Shown here: in pieces, positions 13,980 to 22,277 of the stretch | Numbering within the stretch: position 1 is the first letter of the stretch | How the letters are laid out: the number at the start of each line of letters is the position of its first letter | Source: Phycisphaerae bacterium | Lineage (GTDB): Bacteria; Planctomycetota; Phycisphaerae; Phycisphaerales; SM1A02 | Assembly: GCA_002705085.1 (NCBI GenBank) | Contig: PAHO01000047.1 | Span: 24,734-61,729, forward strand | DNA: 36,996 nt | Direction: 5' to 3' | The notes under the pieces: model-generated | Database searches by the model: none | Told to the model about the DNA's origin: nothing | The model's input: only the letters and a program-made list of their open reading frames with translations | Program-made: the position numbers and the translations under genes

Positions 13980-16931
13980 ATGTCGCAAACCGACCCCAAT
14001 CAATCGCTCGCTGCCGATGAAGCCCAGCGGTTGCTCATCGATCTCCGTGAATCCCTTGCCACCGCGGCCGAAGAAATCGGCCCACGATTCTTGGACATCA
14101 TGCCGCTGTCCTATTTCCAAGACACGCCCCACGAAGAACGCTTGACCCACTTGCGGGCCATCCTTGCCGCACGAGCGTCAGGTCGGCTGCCCTCGCTGGA
14201 CCTGCGCGACGGTGAAAACCGAATCACCTTCATCCGACCCAACGACCATCCGGGGCTCTTGGCTGAAGTGGTCGGACAACTCCCACACGACCGACCTCTG
14301 ATCTCCGCCAAGATCCATTCCGCAACCGACGCGTCGTTGGCTATTGATACGTTTGAATTCGGAGAGAAGCCTCGATTCGACCTCAGCGATCCCGAGCAAA
14401 CAGCCTGCATGGAACGTGCGGTTGCTTTTGCGGCGGAGAACCACCCTGAGATCACCGAAGAAGAAGTACGTGATTTCATCCAACGCTGCACCGCAGACTA
14501 TGTCTTCTCGGTCAGCCCATTGCGTTTCTGCCAACACCTGAAAATCTTCCGAGAATTGTCAGGAACGGAAGGAACGACCGTTCGACTGGAGCAAGAGAAG
14601 GACGAGAGATACAGCCGAATCGTGGTGGCCGTGATGAACGCCTCCACCCGTCGAATGCTGGAGCGAGTGGCTGAACGGTTGGCCATGGATGGCATTGACA
14701 TTTTCCGGGCGTATCTGGACAGTATCGATGACGGAGAAAACGGCCAAATCACTCTCCTGGGCTTTGTGGTGCAGCGCGAACAGGGCGTACTCGTAGAAGA
14801 CAGCGCACTTTGGCGGGTCATTCGACGTGACCTGCAACGCAACAAGTGGGTTGATACGGCCGCACTCAAGTTGTCGTACACCCACGCCGGCCTTGGGCAA
14901 CGACACGCTGAAGTATTGGACGCGGTCATCGAATTGGCCCACCAAAAGTTGGTCAAGGTCAACCGGTGGGCTTACAGCCGAGTTCGTTTGCGTCGATGGA
15001 CCAGCGAGAACATCGAACTCTGCCAGAAGATCGCTGATCTCTTGCTCGCCCGCTTCGATCCCGACAACCCTCTGCCGGAACCTGACTTCACACTGCGTCT
15101 GGCCGATGTGCGTGAGGAAGTGGATCGCGTCGACTTCCAAGACACTCGGGTTGCCATTCAAGCCATGCTGGATGCCGTACTGGCCGTACGACGAACAAAC
15201 GTCTTCCTCGATGAGCGGTACGGATTGGCCTTCCGAATTGACCCTGGATATCTGCACCACGAAGACCGACCTGCCCTTCCGTTTGGCGTCTTCTTTGTCC
15301 GGGGACGAAACTTTGCCGGCTTCCACGTGCGGTTCCGTGACATCGCACGAGGAGGACTCCGGATTATTCGAACACGAACCGAAGAAGTCCATGCCCGAGA
15401 AAGCGAACGTCTGTATGACGAAGCGTTCAACTTGGCTTTCGCACAACAGCTGAAAAACAAAGACATTCCGGAAGGTGGAGCAAAAGCAGCGGTTCTGGCA
15501 GACCCCTACGCACGCCATAACCGAGTGGTCAAAGCGTTTGCAGATTCACTGCTCGACCTCATCACCCCCGAACCTTGCACCAAAGATCGGATTGTCGACC
15601 ACCTCGGCCACGATGAACTGCTGTACCTCGGACCCGATGAAAACATCCTCCCCGAGCACATTGTTTGGATGGCCAAGCGAGCCGTCCGCCGGGGATACCC
15701 GCTGGCATCAGCATTCATTTCTTCGAAACCTGGAGCCGGGATCAACCACAAGGATTACGGGGTGACCTCCGAAGGCGTCAACGTTTTCCTCCACGGCTCC
15801 CTGCCGGCAATTGGCATCGACCCTGAAGTTGACAGCTTCACCGTGAAGATGACCGGAGGACCAGATGGAGATGTTGGGGGCAATTTCATTCGCATCGCCA
15901 ACGAGACCTATGGCGATCGGATCAAGATCATTGGCATCGCTGACGGATCAGGCTGTGGTGAAGACCCCCAAGGTTTGAACCTGCAAGAGTTGCTCCGGCT
16001 GTTTGAAGCCGAACTGCCCATTGCCGAGTTTGACCAGAGCAAGCTGTCCACCGAAGGACGCATTGTGACGCTCGACGACCCCGACGGCCCCATGCTTCGG
16101 AACACCCTCCACAACCGATTGGTGGCCGACGCATTTGTGCCCTGCGGCGGTCGACCGGCGGCCATGAATGAGGGCAATTGGGACGACTTCCTGACACCAA
16201 CCGGAACCCCGAGCAGCCGACTCATCGTCGAAGGCGCCAACTTGTTCTTGACGCCAGAAGCTCGAGATGAACTCAGCAAGAAGGGCGTGCTGATTCTGAA
16301 AGACTCCAGCGCGAACAAGTGCGGCGTGATCACCAGCTCCTACGAGATCTGCTCCAACATGCTGGTGTCAGAGCAAGATTTCATGCCCATCAAAGACCGC
16401 TTTGTCGGCGAAGTCATCCCAAGACTGCACCAATTTGCCCGATCCGAAGTACAACTGCTTCACCGACTGCACAAGCACCACCCAGACTGGACGCTTCCCG
16501 ACATCTCAATCCACATGAGCCGGGTGATGATGAGGGTGGCGGACGCGATTGAGATTGGTCTGGATCAAATCGAAGAAGCTGCGCCGCAAGCCGTGCGCCG
16601 GTTGGTTACCGATCACATTCCGGAAGTCATTCAAGAGATCGCCGGGGACAAGCTTTGGGAGGATTTGCCTTCGGCGTATGTCCGTTGGCTAAAAGCCAAA
16701 GCCCTCGCCGCCCGCATCGTGTACCGCGAAGGCACCGATGCGGTGGAGAGCCTTCCCGCTGAACACCTTCCCGCATTTGCCATCGAATTCTTGGCCATTG
16801 ACGACGAGACCAGAAAGCTCGCCCGAACAATTGAAGAAAGCGACCTTCCCGATCGTGACCGGGTTGCGGACTTGCTTCGAAAAGCGGGATTGGCCAGCGC
16901 GATGGGAGCAGACCACAACTCGGGAAGCTGA
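13980..16931 (+). CDS. large NAD-type glutamate dehydrogenase (L-GDH, about 110 kDa class)
   Basis: A 983-aa protein of the bacterial large NAD-glutamate dehydrogenase family, which converts glutamate to 2-oxoglutarate and ammonia. The N-terminus has an ACT-like domain (ENRITFIRPNDHPGLLAEV, about 79-97) and a second ACT-like stretch near 200-265. The catalytic domain shows FRDIARGGLRIIRTR, PEGGAKAAVL with the likely catalytic Lys502, KPGAGINHKDYG (about 583) and KMTGGPDGDVGGNF (about 622-635), followed by a dinucleotide-binding region with VEGANLFLT and KDSSANKCGVI. Length fits the 115-kDa class rather than the 180-kDa class. The start at ATG 13980 is supported by GAGGTG eight bases upstream; ATG 13950 is the alternative. 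It is divergent from ribF, with starts 45 bases apart. ACT domains suggest amino-acid regulation (inference). Confidence 0.92.
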   Translation: MSQTDPNQSLAADEAQRLLIDLRESLATAAEEIGPRFLDIMPLSYFQDTPHEERLTHLRAILAARASGRLPSLDLRDGENRITFIRPNDHPGLLAEVVGQLPHDRPLISAKIHSATDASLAIDTFEFGEKPRFDLSDPEQTACMERAVAFAAENHPEITEEEVRDFIQRCTADYVFSVSPLRFCQHLKIFRELSGTEGTTVRLEQEKDERYSRIVVAVMNASTRRMLERVAERLAMDGIDIFRAYLDSIDDGENGQITLLGFVVQREQGVLVEDSALWRVIRRDLQRNKWVDTAALKLSYTHAGLGQRHAEVLDAVIELAHQKLVKVNRWAYSRVRLRRWTSENIELCQKIADLLLARFDPDNPLPEPDFTLRLADVREEVDRVDFQDTRVAIQAMLDAVLAVRRTNVFLDERYGLAFRIDPGYLHHEDRPALPFGVFFVRGRNFAGFHVRFRDIARGGLRIIRTRTEEVHARESERLYDEAFNLAFAQQLKNKDIPEGGAKAAVLADPYARHNRVVKAFADSLLDLITPEPCTKDRIVDHLGHDELLYLGPDENILPEHIVWMAKRAVRRGYPLASAFISSKPGAGINHKDYGVTSEGVNVFLHGSLPAIGIDPEVDSFTVKMTGGPDGDVGGNFIRIANETYGDRIKIIGIADGSGCGEDPQGLNLQELLRLFEAELPIAEFDQSKLSTEGRIVTLDDPDGPMLRNTLHNRLVADAFVPCGGRPAAMNEGNWDDFLTPTGTPSSRLIVEGANLFLTPEARDELSKKGVLILKDSSANKCGVITSSYEICSNMLVSEQDFMPIKDRFVGEVIPRLHQFARSEVQLLHRLHKHHPDWTLPDISIHMSRVMMRVADAIEIGLDQIEEAAPQAVRRLVTDHIPEVIQEIAGDKLWEDLPSAYVRWLKAKALAARIVYREGTDAVESLPAEHLPAFAIEFLAIDDETRKLARTIEESDLPDRDRVADLLRKAGLASAMGADHNSGS

Positions 16932-16951
16932 TTCAGAGTCTGCGGAGAGCG

Positions 16952-19900
16952 TCAAAGCGCGAAGTATTTGGCTTCAGGATGATGAACCACAATCGCACTG
17001 GTTGACTGCTCGGGATCAATCTGGTGGTTCTCTGTCAACGTGCAACCAATGCGTTCGGGCTGAAGAAGCCGGAACAGCTTCGTTTGATCAGACATTTCAG
17101 GACACGCGGGGTAACCAAAGGAGTATCTGCTCCCGCGATACTGCTGCCGGAAGAGCTCTTCCGGGGTCACCGCGTCATCAGCGTCGATACCCAGCTCTGC
17201 CCGCATTCGCTTGTGCCACAACTCCGCCAAAGCTTCAGCAGTTTCAACCGCAAACCCGTGCAGATACAGGTACTCGGAGAAATCCCCAGATTCAAAAAGG
17301 GCCTTGCATCGTGCGGTGGCTTCTTCACCAACGGTGACACATGACATACCAATGACATCGTCCTCGCCAAAGAAATCACTGATGCACAACCTGCGTCGTT
17401 GGGACTGCCTTGGGAACGTGAATCGCTCGAGTTCTGTACGGCCGTCGGCATCTAGGACAACCAAATCATCGCCTTCGCCTCGGCACCGAAACCACCCGTA
17501 CACCACTTGTGGCTGAAGAATGTTCTCGGCCAAACACTGCAAAGACAACCGGTCGATCACAGGGTCGGCGTGCTCTTTGAGCCACGCCTCATGTTCCACT
17601 TCACTGCGGCTCCCCCGCTTCATCTGCCATTGTCCCCGGGTCAGTGCTTTGCGGTTGAGATACGGCCAAATGGAACGGCAATCCAAATCTTGGACCACCC
17701 GGGTACCTAGGAATGGAGCATCCGGTGCGGTCACGGGCTGAATTTTGGCCGCGACTGCAGCCGGGCTTTCAGCACGCTTGGCCTGAGCGGCTTGCGCCTT
17801 GGCTACCGCCTGCTCTCGTTTTTCGGTCCGAGAGGCAATGGCTTCACGCTCTTGGCGCACATCATCTTGGACGATCAAATCCATAAGCCGAAGTCCATCG
17901 AAAGCATCTTGGGCGTAAAGACATTCGCCTTGATAAATAGGACGCAGATGACCTTCGCAGTGGCGCCGTGAAAGCGCAGCCCCCCCCAGCAGGACGGGGA
18001 TCGCAACTTCATTGGCATTAAAAGTCTCGAGATCAGACTCCATGACCATCACACTTTTGACCAGAAGTCCCGAAAGGCCAATCGCATCGGGTTGGTGCTC
18101 CGAAACGGCAGCCATAATCGACTCAGCAGTCTGTTTGATCCCGATGTTGTGGACCGTGTACCCGTTGTTGGTCAAAATAATGTCGACCAGGTTTTTTCCA
18201 ATGTCATGAACATCACCCTTCACGGTCGCCAACACAATGCTGCCTTTTGTGGTGCCCTCAATGCGGTCAAGATGAGGTTCGATCCGTGAGACCGCCGCCT
18301 TCATGACTTCAGCACTCTTGAGAACAAACGGCAGTTGCATTTTGCCCGCCCCAAACAATTCTCCGACCTCTCGCATGGCATCAAGCAAATGCAAATTGAT
18401 GATGTCGAGTGGAGGAATAGACTGAAGGGCTTCGTCAACCAAGCACTCCAAGCCCCCCTTACGCCCATCGATCAGTTGCCTGCGCAAACGTTCCTCGAGT
18501 GGAAGGTCAGTCTCCACCTCAACTTCCGCGGTAAGGGTCTGCCCCGCAAAAGCATCAGAGAAAATAGCCAGCGGATCGTCAGACTCAGTCCCATCAGACA
18601 ACACGGCGGGTGTAGACGGCGCTCTGTCGTAAATCAGGTCGAGCGCCATTTCCCAGTGCAGATCTTCGATTCTGGTGCGGGGCAGAATCTTGGAAGCATG
18701 CATGATGGCACTGGTTAGGCCGGCCGACTGCAATTCATGCAGAAACACGCTGTTCAGCACCACTCGAGCAGCAGGCTTCAAGCCGAAGGAAACATTGGAC
18801 AATCCACAGGTGATCTGCGCGTCTGGGAATGCTTTGGCAATGTGCCGCACGCCTTCGATCGTTTCCAATCCCGAACGCCGGTCCTGCGCCATTCCGGTGG
18901 AGATCGGCAGCACCAAAGGATCAAAAAACAAATCCTCGGCCTGAAACCCATGAACCTTGGTGGCGCGTTCAAACATTCGAGTGGCAACTTCAAGCTTCCG
19001 CTCGGCCGTTCGCGCCATGGCCTCTTCCGGGTCGTCGTCAATACATCCCAAGACGATGGCCGCCCCATGCTCGCGAGCCAACTGGCACAACTCATCAAAT
19101 TTGGGCTCTCCCTCCTCGAGGTTGGCACTGTTGATGATGGCCCGCCCGCCACAAGACTCCAAACCGGCACGGATGGTGTTGATCTGCGTTGAATCGATCA
19201 TCAGCGGGATATCAACCCCTTTGGCGATCCGCGAGACCACCTCCCGCATGTCCCGCACATTGTCTCGACCTGCGTAATCGACGTTGACATCAAGGACATG
19301 ACTGCCATCAGCGGATTGTTCAGAAGCCAACTCAACGATGGCATCCCAATCTTCAGCCTCCAACAATCGCTTAAATGCCCGTGAACCAGAAGCATTGGTT
19401 CGCTCACCGACAATCTGCACCGAATTTTGCTGTCGATGCTCCACGGCTCCGAAAACCGAGCTGGTCGAGGGGGCAAAGGACACTTGACTCCGAGAAGCCG
19501 GAGATGCCATATCGAGCATGGCCCGCAGGGCACCAATGTGTTCTGTCGTCGTACCACAGCAACCACCAACCATGCTGACGCCCAAGTCACCGACAAATCC
19601 CGACATTCGTTGGGCCATAGGCTCAGCCTGCAAGGGGTATTCGGTCCGACCGTCCACCAAGATGGGCAGTCCGGCATTTGGCACAACCGAGACCGGACGA
19701 TCCCAATGCTTCGCCAACCACTCCACATGGGGCGTCATTTCGGCTGGACCAGTGGCACAATTCAAACCAAGACTTGCCACGGGCAAGCGTCGCAGGGTGG
19801 CTGCCACCGCAGCAATCTCGGAACCCACGAGCAAAGTCCCGGTCGTCTCGACCGTCACGGAGACCATGATGGGCAACTGCTCCGGGCCCATCCCGCGGTC

Positions 19901-20425
19901 CTCGAGTGCACGCAAGGCCGCATGAACCGCGCAGCGAATCTGCAAAGGATCTTGGCAGGTTTCAACCAACAGCGCGTCGACCCCCCCGTCAAGCAGACCT
20001 TCGATTTGCGTGCGATAGGAAGCATGCATGGCTGACCAGTCGGTTTGACCGAGGGTCAACAACCGCGTGCCCGGCCCAATCGAACCCAAGACGTATCGCT
20101 GGCCTCCCGCTGCTTGGCAGGCGGCCCGCGCGATCTCCGCAGCTTCTTGATTCAACTTCCGGGTGTCGCCCTCAAGCCCGAACTCCGCAAGAACCAGGCG
20201 GTTGGCGCCAAAGGTGTTGGTCTCGACCGCGTCGGCGCCGCATTCAAGAAAAGAGGCGTGGATGGACTGGACCAATTCGGGGCGACTTCGCAACAGGATC
20301 TCGGTGCAGTTCTCCTGCCCGAGGTAATCCCGTTCCACATCCAAATCCATATCTTGGATCGCCGATCCAAAGCCACCGTCCAAAAGCAAAGCACCGCGTT
20401 GCAGCCGATGGGCGAGAGAAGACAT
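16952..20425 (-). CDS. metH: cobalamin-dependent methionine synthase
   Basis: A 1157-aa MetH, full length, with all four modules. The homocysteine-binding barrel has the zinc ligands in GLNCATG (C223) and GGCCGTT (C289, C290). The methyltetrahydrofolate (pterin-binding) domain follows from about 345, with VGERTNASGSR and DVNVDYAG. The B12 cap and Rossmann domain contain GDVHDIGKN, with the cobalt-ligating His740. The C-terminal reactivation domain binds S-adenosylmethionine and has SFGYPACPEM and the ending EAKYFAL. It transfers a methyl group from methyltetrahydrofolate to homocysteine in the cytoplasm. The start is ATG 20425 (MSSLAHRL); upstream in-frame codons encode no family sequence and overlap the divergent gene. 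No cobalamin riboswitch fits in the short upstream region. Stops of metH and the glutamate dehydrogenase are 20 bases apart, convergent, with no clear terminator. Confidence 0.96.
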   Translation of the reverse strand: MSSLAHRLQRGALLLDGGFGSAIQDMDLDVERDYLGQENCTEILLRSRPELVQSIHASFLECGADAVETNTFGANRLVLAEFGLEGDTRKLNQEAAEIARAACQAAGGQRYVLGSIGPGTRLLTLGQTDWSAMHASYRTQIEGLLDGGVDALLVETCQDPLQIRCAVHAALRALEDRGMGPEQLPIMVSVTVETTGTLLVGSEIAAVAATLRRLPVASLGLNCATGPAEMTPHVEWLAKHWDRPVSVVPNAGLPILVDGRTEYPLQAEPMAQRMSGFVGDLGVSMVGGCCGTTTEHIGALRAMLDMASPASRSQVSFAPSTSSVFGAVEHRQQNSVQIVGERTNASGSRAFKRLLEAEDWDAIVELASEQSADGSHVLDVNVDYAGRDNVRDMREVVSRIAKGVDIPLMIDSTQINTIRAGLESCGGRAIINSANLEEGEPKFDELCQLAREHGAAIVLGCIDDDPEEAMARTAERKLEVATRMFERATKVHGFQAEDLFFDPLVLPISTGMAQDRRSGLETIEGVRHIAKAFPDAQITCGLSNVSFGLKPAARVVLNSVFLHELQSAGLTSAIMHASKILPRTRIEDLHWEMALDLIYDRAPSTPAVLSDGTESDDPLAIFSDAFAGQTLTAEVEVETDLPLEERLRRQLIDGRKGGLECLVDEALQSIPPLDIINLHLLDAMREVGELFGAGKMQLPFVLKSAEVMKAAVSRIEPHLDRIEGTTKGSIVLATVKGDVHDIGKNLVDIILTNNGYTVHNIGIKQTAESIMAAVSEHQPDAIGLSGLLVKSVMVMESDLETFNANEVAIPVLLGGAALSRRHCEGHLRPIYQGECLYAQDAFDGLRLMDLIVQDDVRQEREAIASRTEKREQAVAKAQAAQAKRAESPAAVAAKIQPVTAPDAPFLGTRVVQDLDCRSIWPYLNRKALTRGQWQMKRGSRSEVEHEAWLKEHADPVIDRLSLQCLAENILQPQVVYGWFRCRGEGDDLVVLDADGRTELERFTFPRQSQRRRLCISDFFGEDDVIGMSCVTVGEEATARCKALFESGDFSEYLYLHGFAVETAEALAELWHKRMRAELGIDADDAVTPEELFRQQYRGSRYSFGYPACPEMSDQTKLFRLLQPERIGCTLTENHQIDPEQSTSAIVVHHPEAKYFAL

Positions 20426-20458
20426 GAATCGTGATGGTAGAAACCCCAAGGGCAGATG

Positions 20459-20480
20459 TCCATCTATCCGGATAAATGGA
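20459..20480. promoter_or_regulatory. 22-bp inverted repeat in the metH divergent region (candidate operator)
   Basis: The left half TCCATCTATCC (20459-20469) and right half GGATAAATGGA (20470-20480) are reverse complements with one mismatch in eleven pairs and no spacer. The core TATCCGGATA is a perfect palindrome. It lies 33 bases upstream of metH and 49 bases upstream of the divergent secreted-protein gene, where a shared operator would be expected. A DNA-binding dimer site is more likely than a hairpin because there is no loop. No regulator is identified. Confidence 0.45.
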
Positions 20481-20529
20481 TGCTTCCCGATTTTTGGCCC
20501 AGATTTGGCATTTATGGCATGATTTGTCC

Positions 20530-21414
20530 ATGACTTTATGTGTTGCACCACTGTTGGTTCTGGGGCTGGTTGGCGAACTGCCAAGCCCAAAAGAGCTTTT
20601 GGACAAAGCCACTGCGGCGCTTGGGGGAGAAGCCGCCTTGTCGGCCAACATCCAAACCTCCTGGACGGTGAGCAAAAACACCCCCACCACAAACCCACCC
20701 GCCAAAGAAGAACTCACCGTCAAAGTCTCGCCCAACATGTACGAGTTGCAGGTGAAGCAAGGAAAAGGAAACCTGACACTCTTCCACACCAGCGATTTTG
20801 ATTGGATGCAGTTGCCGGCGCACACCAAGATTCCGCCCGTTCGAATCTCGCAAGACCGCTTGTACCAGTGGGATCCAATCGCCCAACCCCACCTTGAATT
20901 CCACGCCGCATGGAAAAGGCGACCTGAGCGTCGAACCATGGGCTTGTCGATGCGAGGTGATGAAGCGTGTTACCGGATCCGATTGGCCGGTTCAAGCGAT
21001 CCCACCTTCCTGAATGAAGGGGCAGAGTTCATCTATGTGTCGGTGGTCACCGGCTTGCCGGTCGCCCATGAATCGGCGGCCAACACACGCAGTGGCGCCC
21101 GCCGGATCACCAACTTCAAAGACTGGGAATCCATTGGCAGTGTCAAACTCCCCAAACAACTGACTTTGACGTCGATGAATGGAAAAGTTCGCCTCGCCGA
21201 GAGAACTGCGGCATCTTTGCTGGAGATCCCTTTGGCTTTGGAAATCCCACAAAATGTCAAGGATGCCAAAAACCCAAACCCGGTCGTTGGTGCCGACGAA
21301 CCTTCACTCGCGACCCAAACACCAAGCGCCAGCAAGCCAACCGAGCCTGAAACGGTCGAACCCGAACCCACCCCCCAACCACAGCCTCTCGCCGAGCCGG
21401 CAAAGTCGCCATGA
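20530..21414 (+). CDS. secreted protein of unknown function with Pro/Glu-rich tail
   Basis: A 294-aa protein with a short signal peptide (MTLCVAPLLVLGLVGEL) and a mature part starting with PSPKELLDKATAALGG. The middle has repeated beta-strand-like stretches (TSWTVSKNTP, YELQVKQGKGNLTLFH, ACYRIRLAG, EFIYVSVVTGLPV) reminiscent of LolA/LolB-like or outer-membrane-lipoprotein-sorting-type folds, with GLPV and a strand-rich C-terminal half. The last 40 residues are rich in Pro, Glu and Gln and probably disordered. The start is ATG 20530; an earlier in-frame ATG (20476) lies inside the inverted-repeat region and would spoil the signal peptide. Its stop overlaps the start of the ABC ATPase gene (ATGA), so it is likely co-expressed with the exporter. 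Function unknown; the fold resemblance is only suggestive. Confidence 0.7.
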   Translation: MTLCVAPLLVLGLVGELPSPKELLDKATAALGGEAALSANIQTSWTVSKNTPTTNPPAKEELTVKVSPNMYELQVKQGKGNLTLFHTSDFDWMQLPAHTKIPPVRISQDRLYQWDPIAQPHLEFHAAWKRRPERRTMGLSMRGDEACYRIRLAGSSDPTFLNEGAEFIYVSVVTGLPVAHESAANTRSGARRITNFKDWESIGSVKLPKQLTLTSMNGKVRLAERTAASLLEIPLALEIPQNVKDAKNPNPVVGADEPSLATQTPSASKPTEPETVEPEPTPQPQPLAEPAKSP

Positions 21415-22277
21415 ACGATCCGGTTGTGTTGATCCAAGACGGAGTCAAGCGATACGGCACCAAACTGGCCCTGAACCAAGTCAGCCTGACGCTGGAACGA
21501 GGGATGCGGTGCGGATTGTTGGGACCCAACGGCGCCGGCAAAAGCACCTTGATCCGCACGCTAACGGGCATCCTTCGGCTCGACGAAGGGAAGGTCAGTG
21601 TCCTGGGCGAAAGTCCCGAGGCGGCTCGGAGTCGAGTGGGATATCTGCCCGAAGAACGTGGCGTGCCCCGCCGAGCCAAAGTGGGCGAATGGTTGGCCTT
21701 CCTCGGAAAACTTCGAGGATTAACGGCTCTGGAGGCACGAACTCGCGCGTCCCACTGGCTTGAGAAAGTGGACCTTCCCGGAGTGGAACGATCGCGATGC
21801 CGGGAACTTTCCAAAGGTATGCAGCAGAAGGTTCAGCTGGCCGCAGCACTGCAACACGAACCAGACCTGCTCATCTTGGATGAACCCTTCAGTGGACTCG
21901 ATCCCGTTGCGGTGCAACTTCTTGAGGACCTGATTCGAGCAGCCTCCGACCGTGGCGCCACCATCTTGCTTTCGACCCACCTGCTGCCCCAAGCCGAAGC
22001 ACTTTGCGACCACGTGCTGCTGCTCAGGCAAGGACAAACGTTGGCGTCAGGACCACTCCAACAGGTCTTGGCCCAAGGCAACCCAAAAATTGAACTGCGA
22101 GCCGAAACCGCGCCGCCCCATGCGGTCAACACAGGGGATGAACGCTGGATCATTGAAGCCCAAGACAGCACCATCGATGAGGTCTTCCGCGAGGCCGCGC
22201 AGTGGCCCGGTGTTCGAGAGATCCGCAGAACCGGTCGCCAACTTCGGGACTTTTTCTCGGAGGATGCCGATGCGTGA
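21411..22277 (+). CDS. ABC exporter ATP-binding protein (NatA-like)
   Basis: A 288-aa ABC ATPase. Motifs: Walker A GPNGAGKS (38-45), Q-loop region GYLPEERGVPR (78-88), signature LSKGM (133-137), Walker B LLILDEP (153-159), D-loop SGLD (161-164) and switch His190 (LLSTH). The about 75-residue C-terminal extension after the ATPase core resembles the DUF4162 tail of NatA/CcmA-type exporters. It starts at ATG 21411, overlapping the stop of the secreted-protein gene. It overlaps the start of the ABC-2 permease gene at its 3' end, so the two form one transporter. In NatAB the pair exports sodium; other members export lipids or drugs, so the substrate is not assigned here. Confidence 0.93.
   Translation: MNDPVVLIQDGVKRYGTKLALNQVSLTLERGMRCGLLGPNGAGKSTLIRTLTGILRLDEGKVSVLGESPEAARSRVGYLPEERGVPRRAKVGEWLAFLGKLRGLTALEARTRASHWLEKVDLPGVERSRCRELSKGMQQKVQLAAALQHEPDLLILDEPFSGLDPVAVQLLEDLIRAASDRGATILLSTHLLPQAEALCDHVLLLRQGQTLASGPLQQVLAQGNPKIELRAETAPPHAVNTGDERWIIEAQDSTIDEVFREAAQWPGVREIRRTGRQLRDFFSEDADA
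22259..22263 (+). promoter_or_regulatory. ribosome binding site of the ABC-2 permease gene
   Basis: GGAGG ends directly against ATG 22264 but stands six bases before ATG 22270, which favours the second of the two neighbouring start codons. Confidence 0.5.

Noticed and set aside
13935-14150. Upstream extension of ribF
   Set aside because: The frame is open but matches no RibF sequence and lies inside the divergent glutamate dehydrogenase gene.
20426-20529. Possible cobalamin or S-adenosylmethionine riboswitch upstream of metH
   Set aside because: About 104 bases shared by two divergent genes is too short for a cobalamin riboswitch, and no B12-box-like string was seen.
20426-20698. Upstream extension of metH
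   Set aside because: The added 91 codons overlap the divergent secreted-protein gene, show no MetH similarity, and the MSSLAHRL start fits the family.
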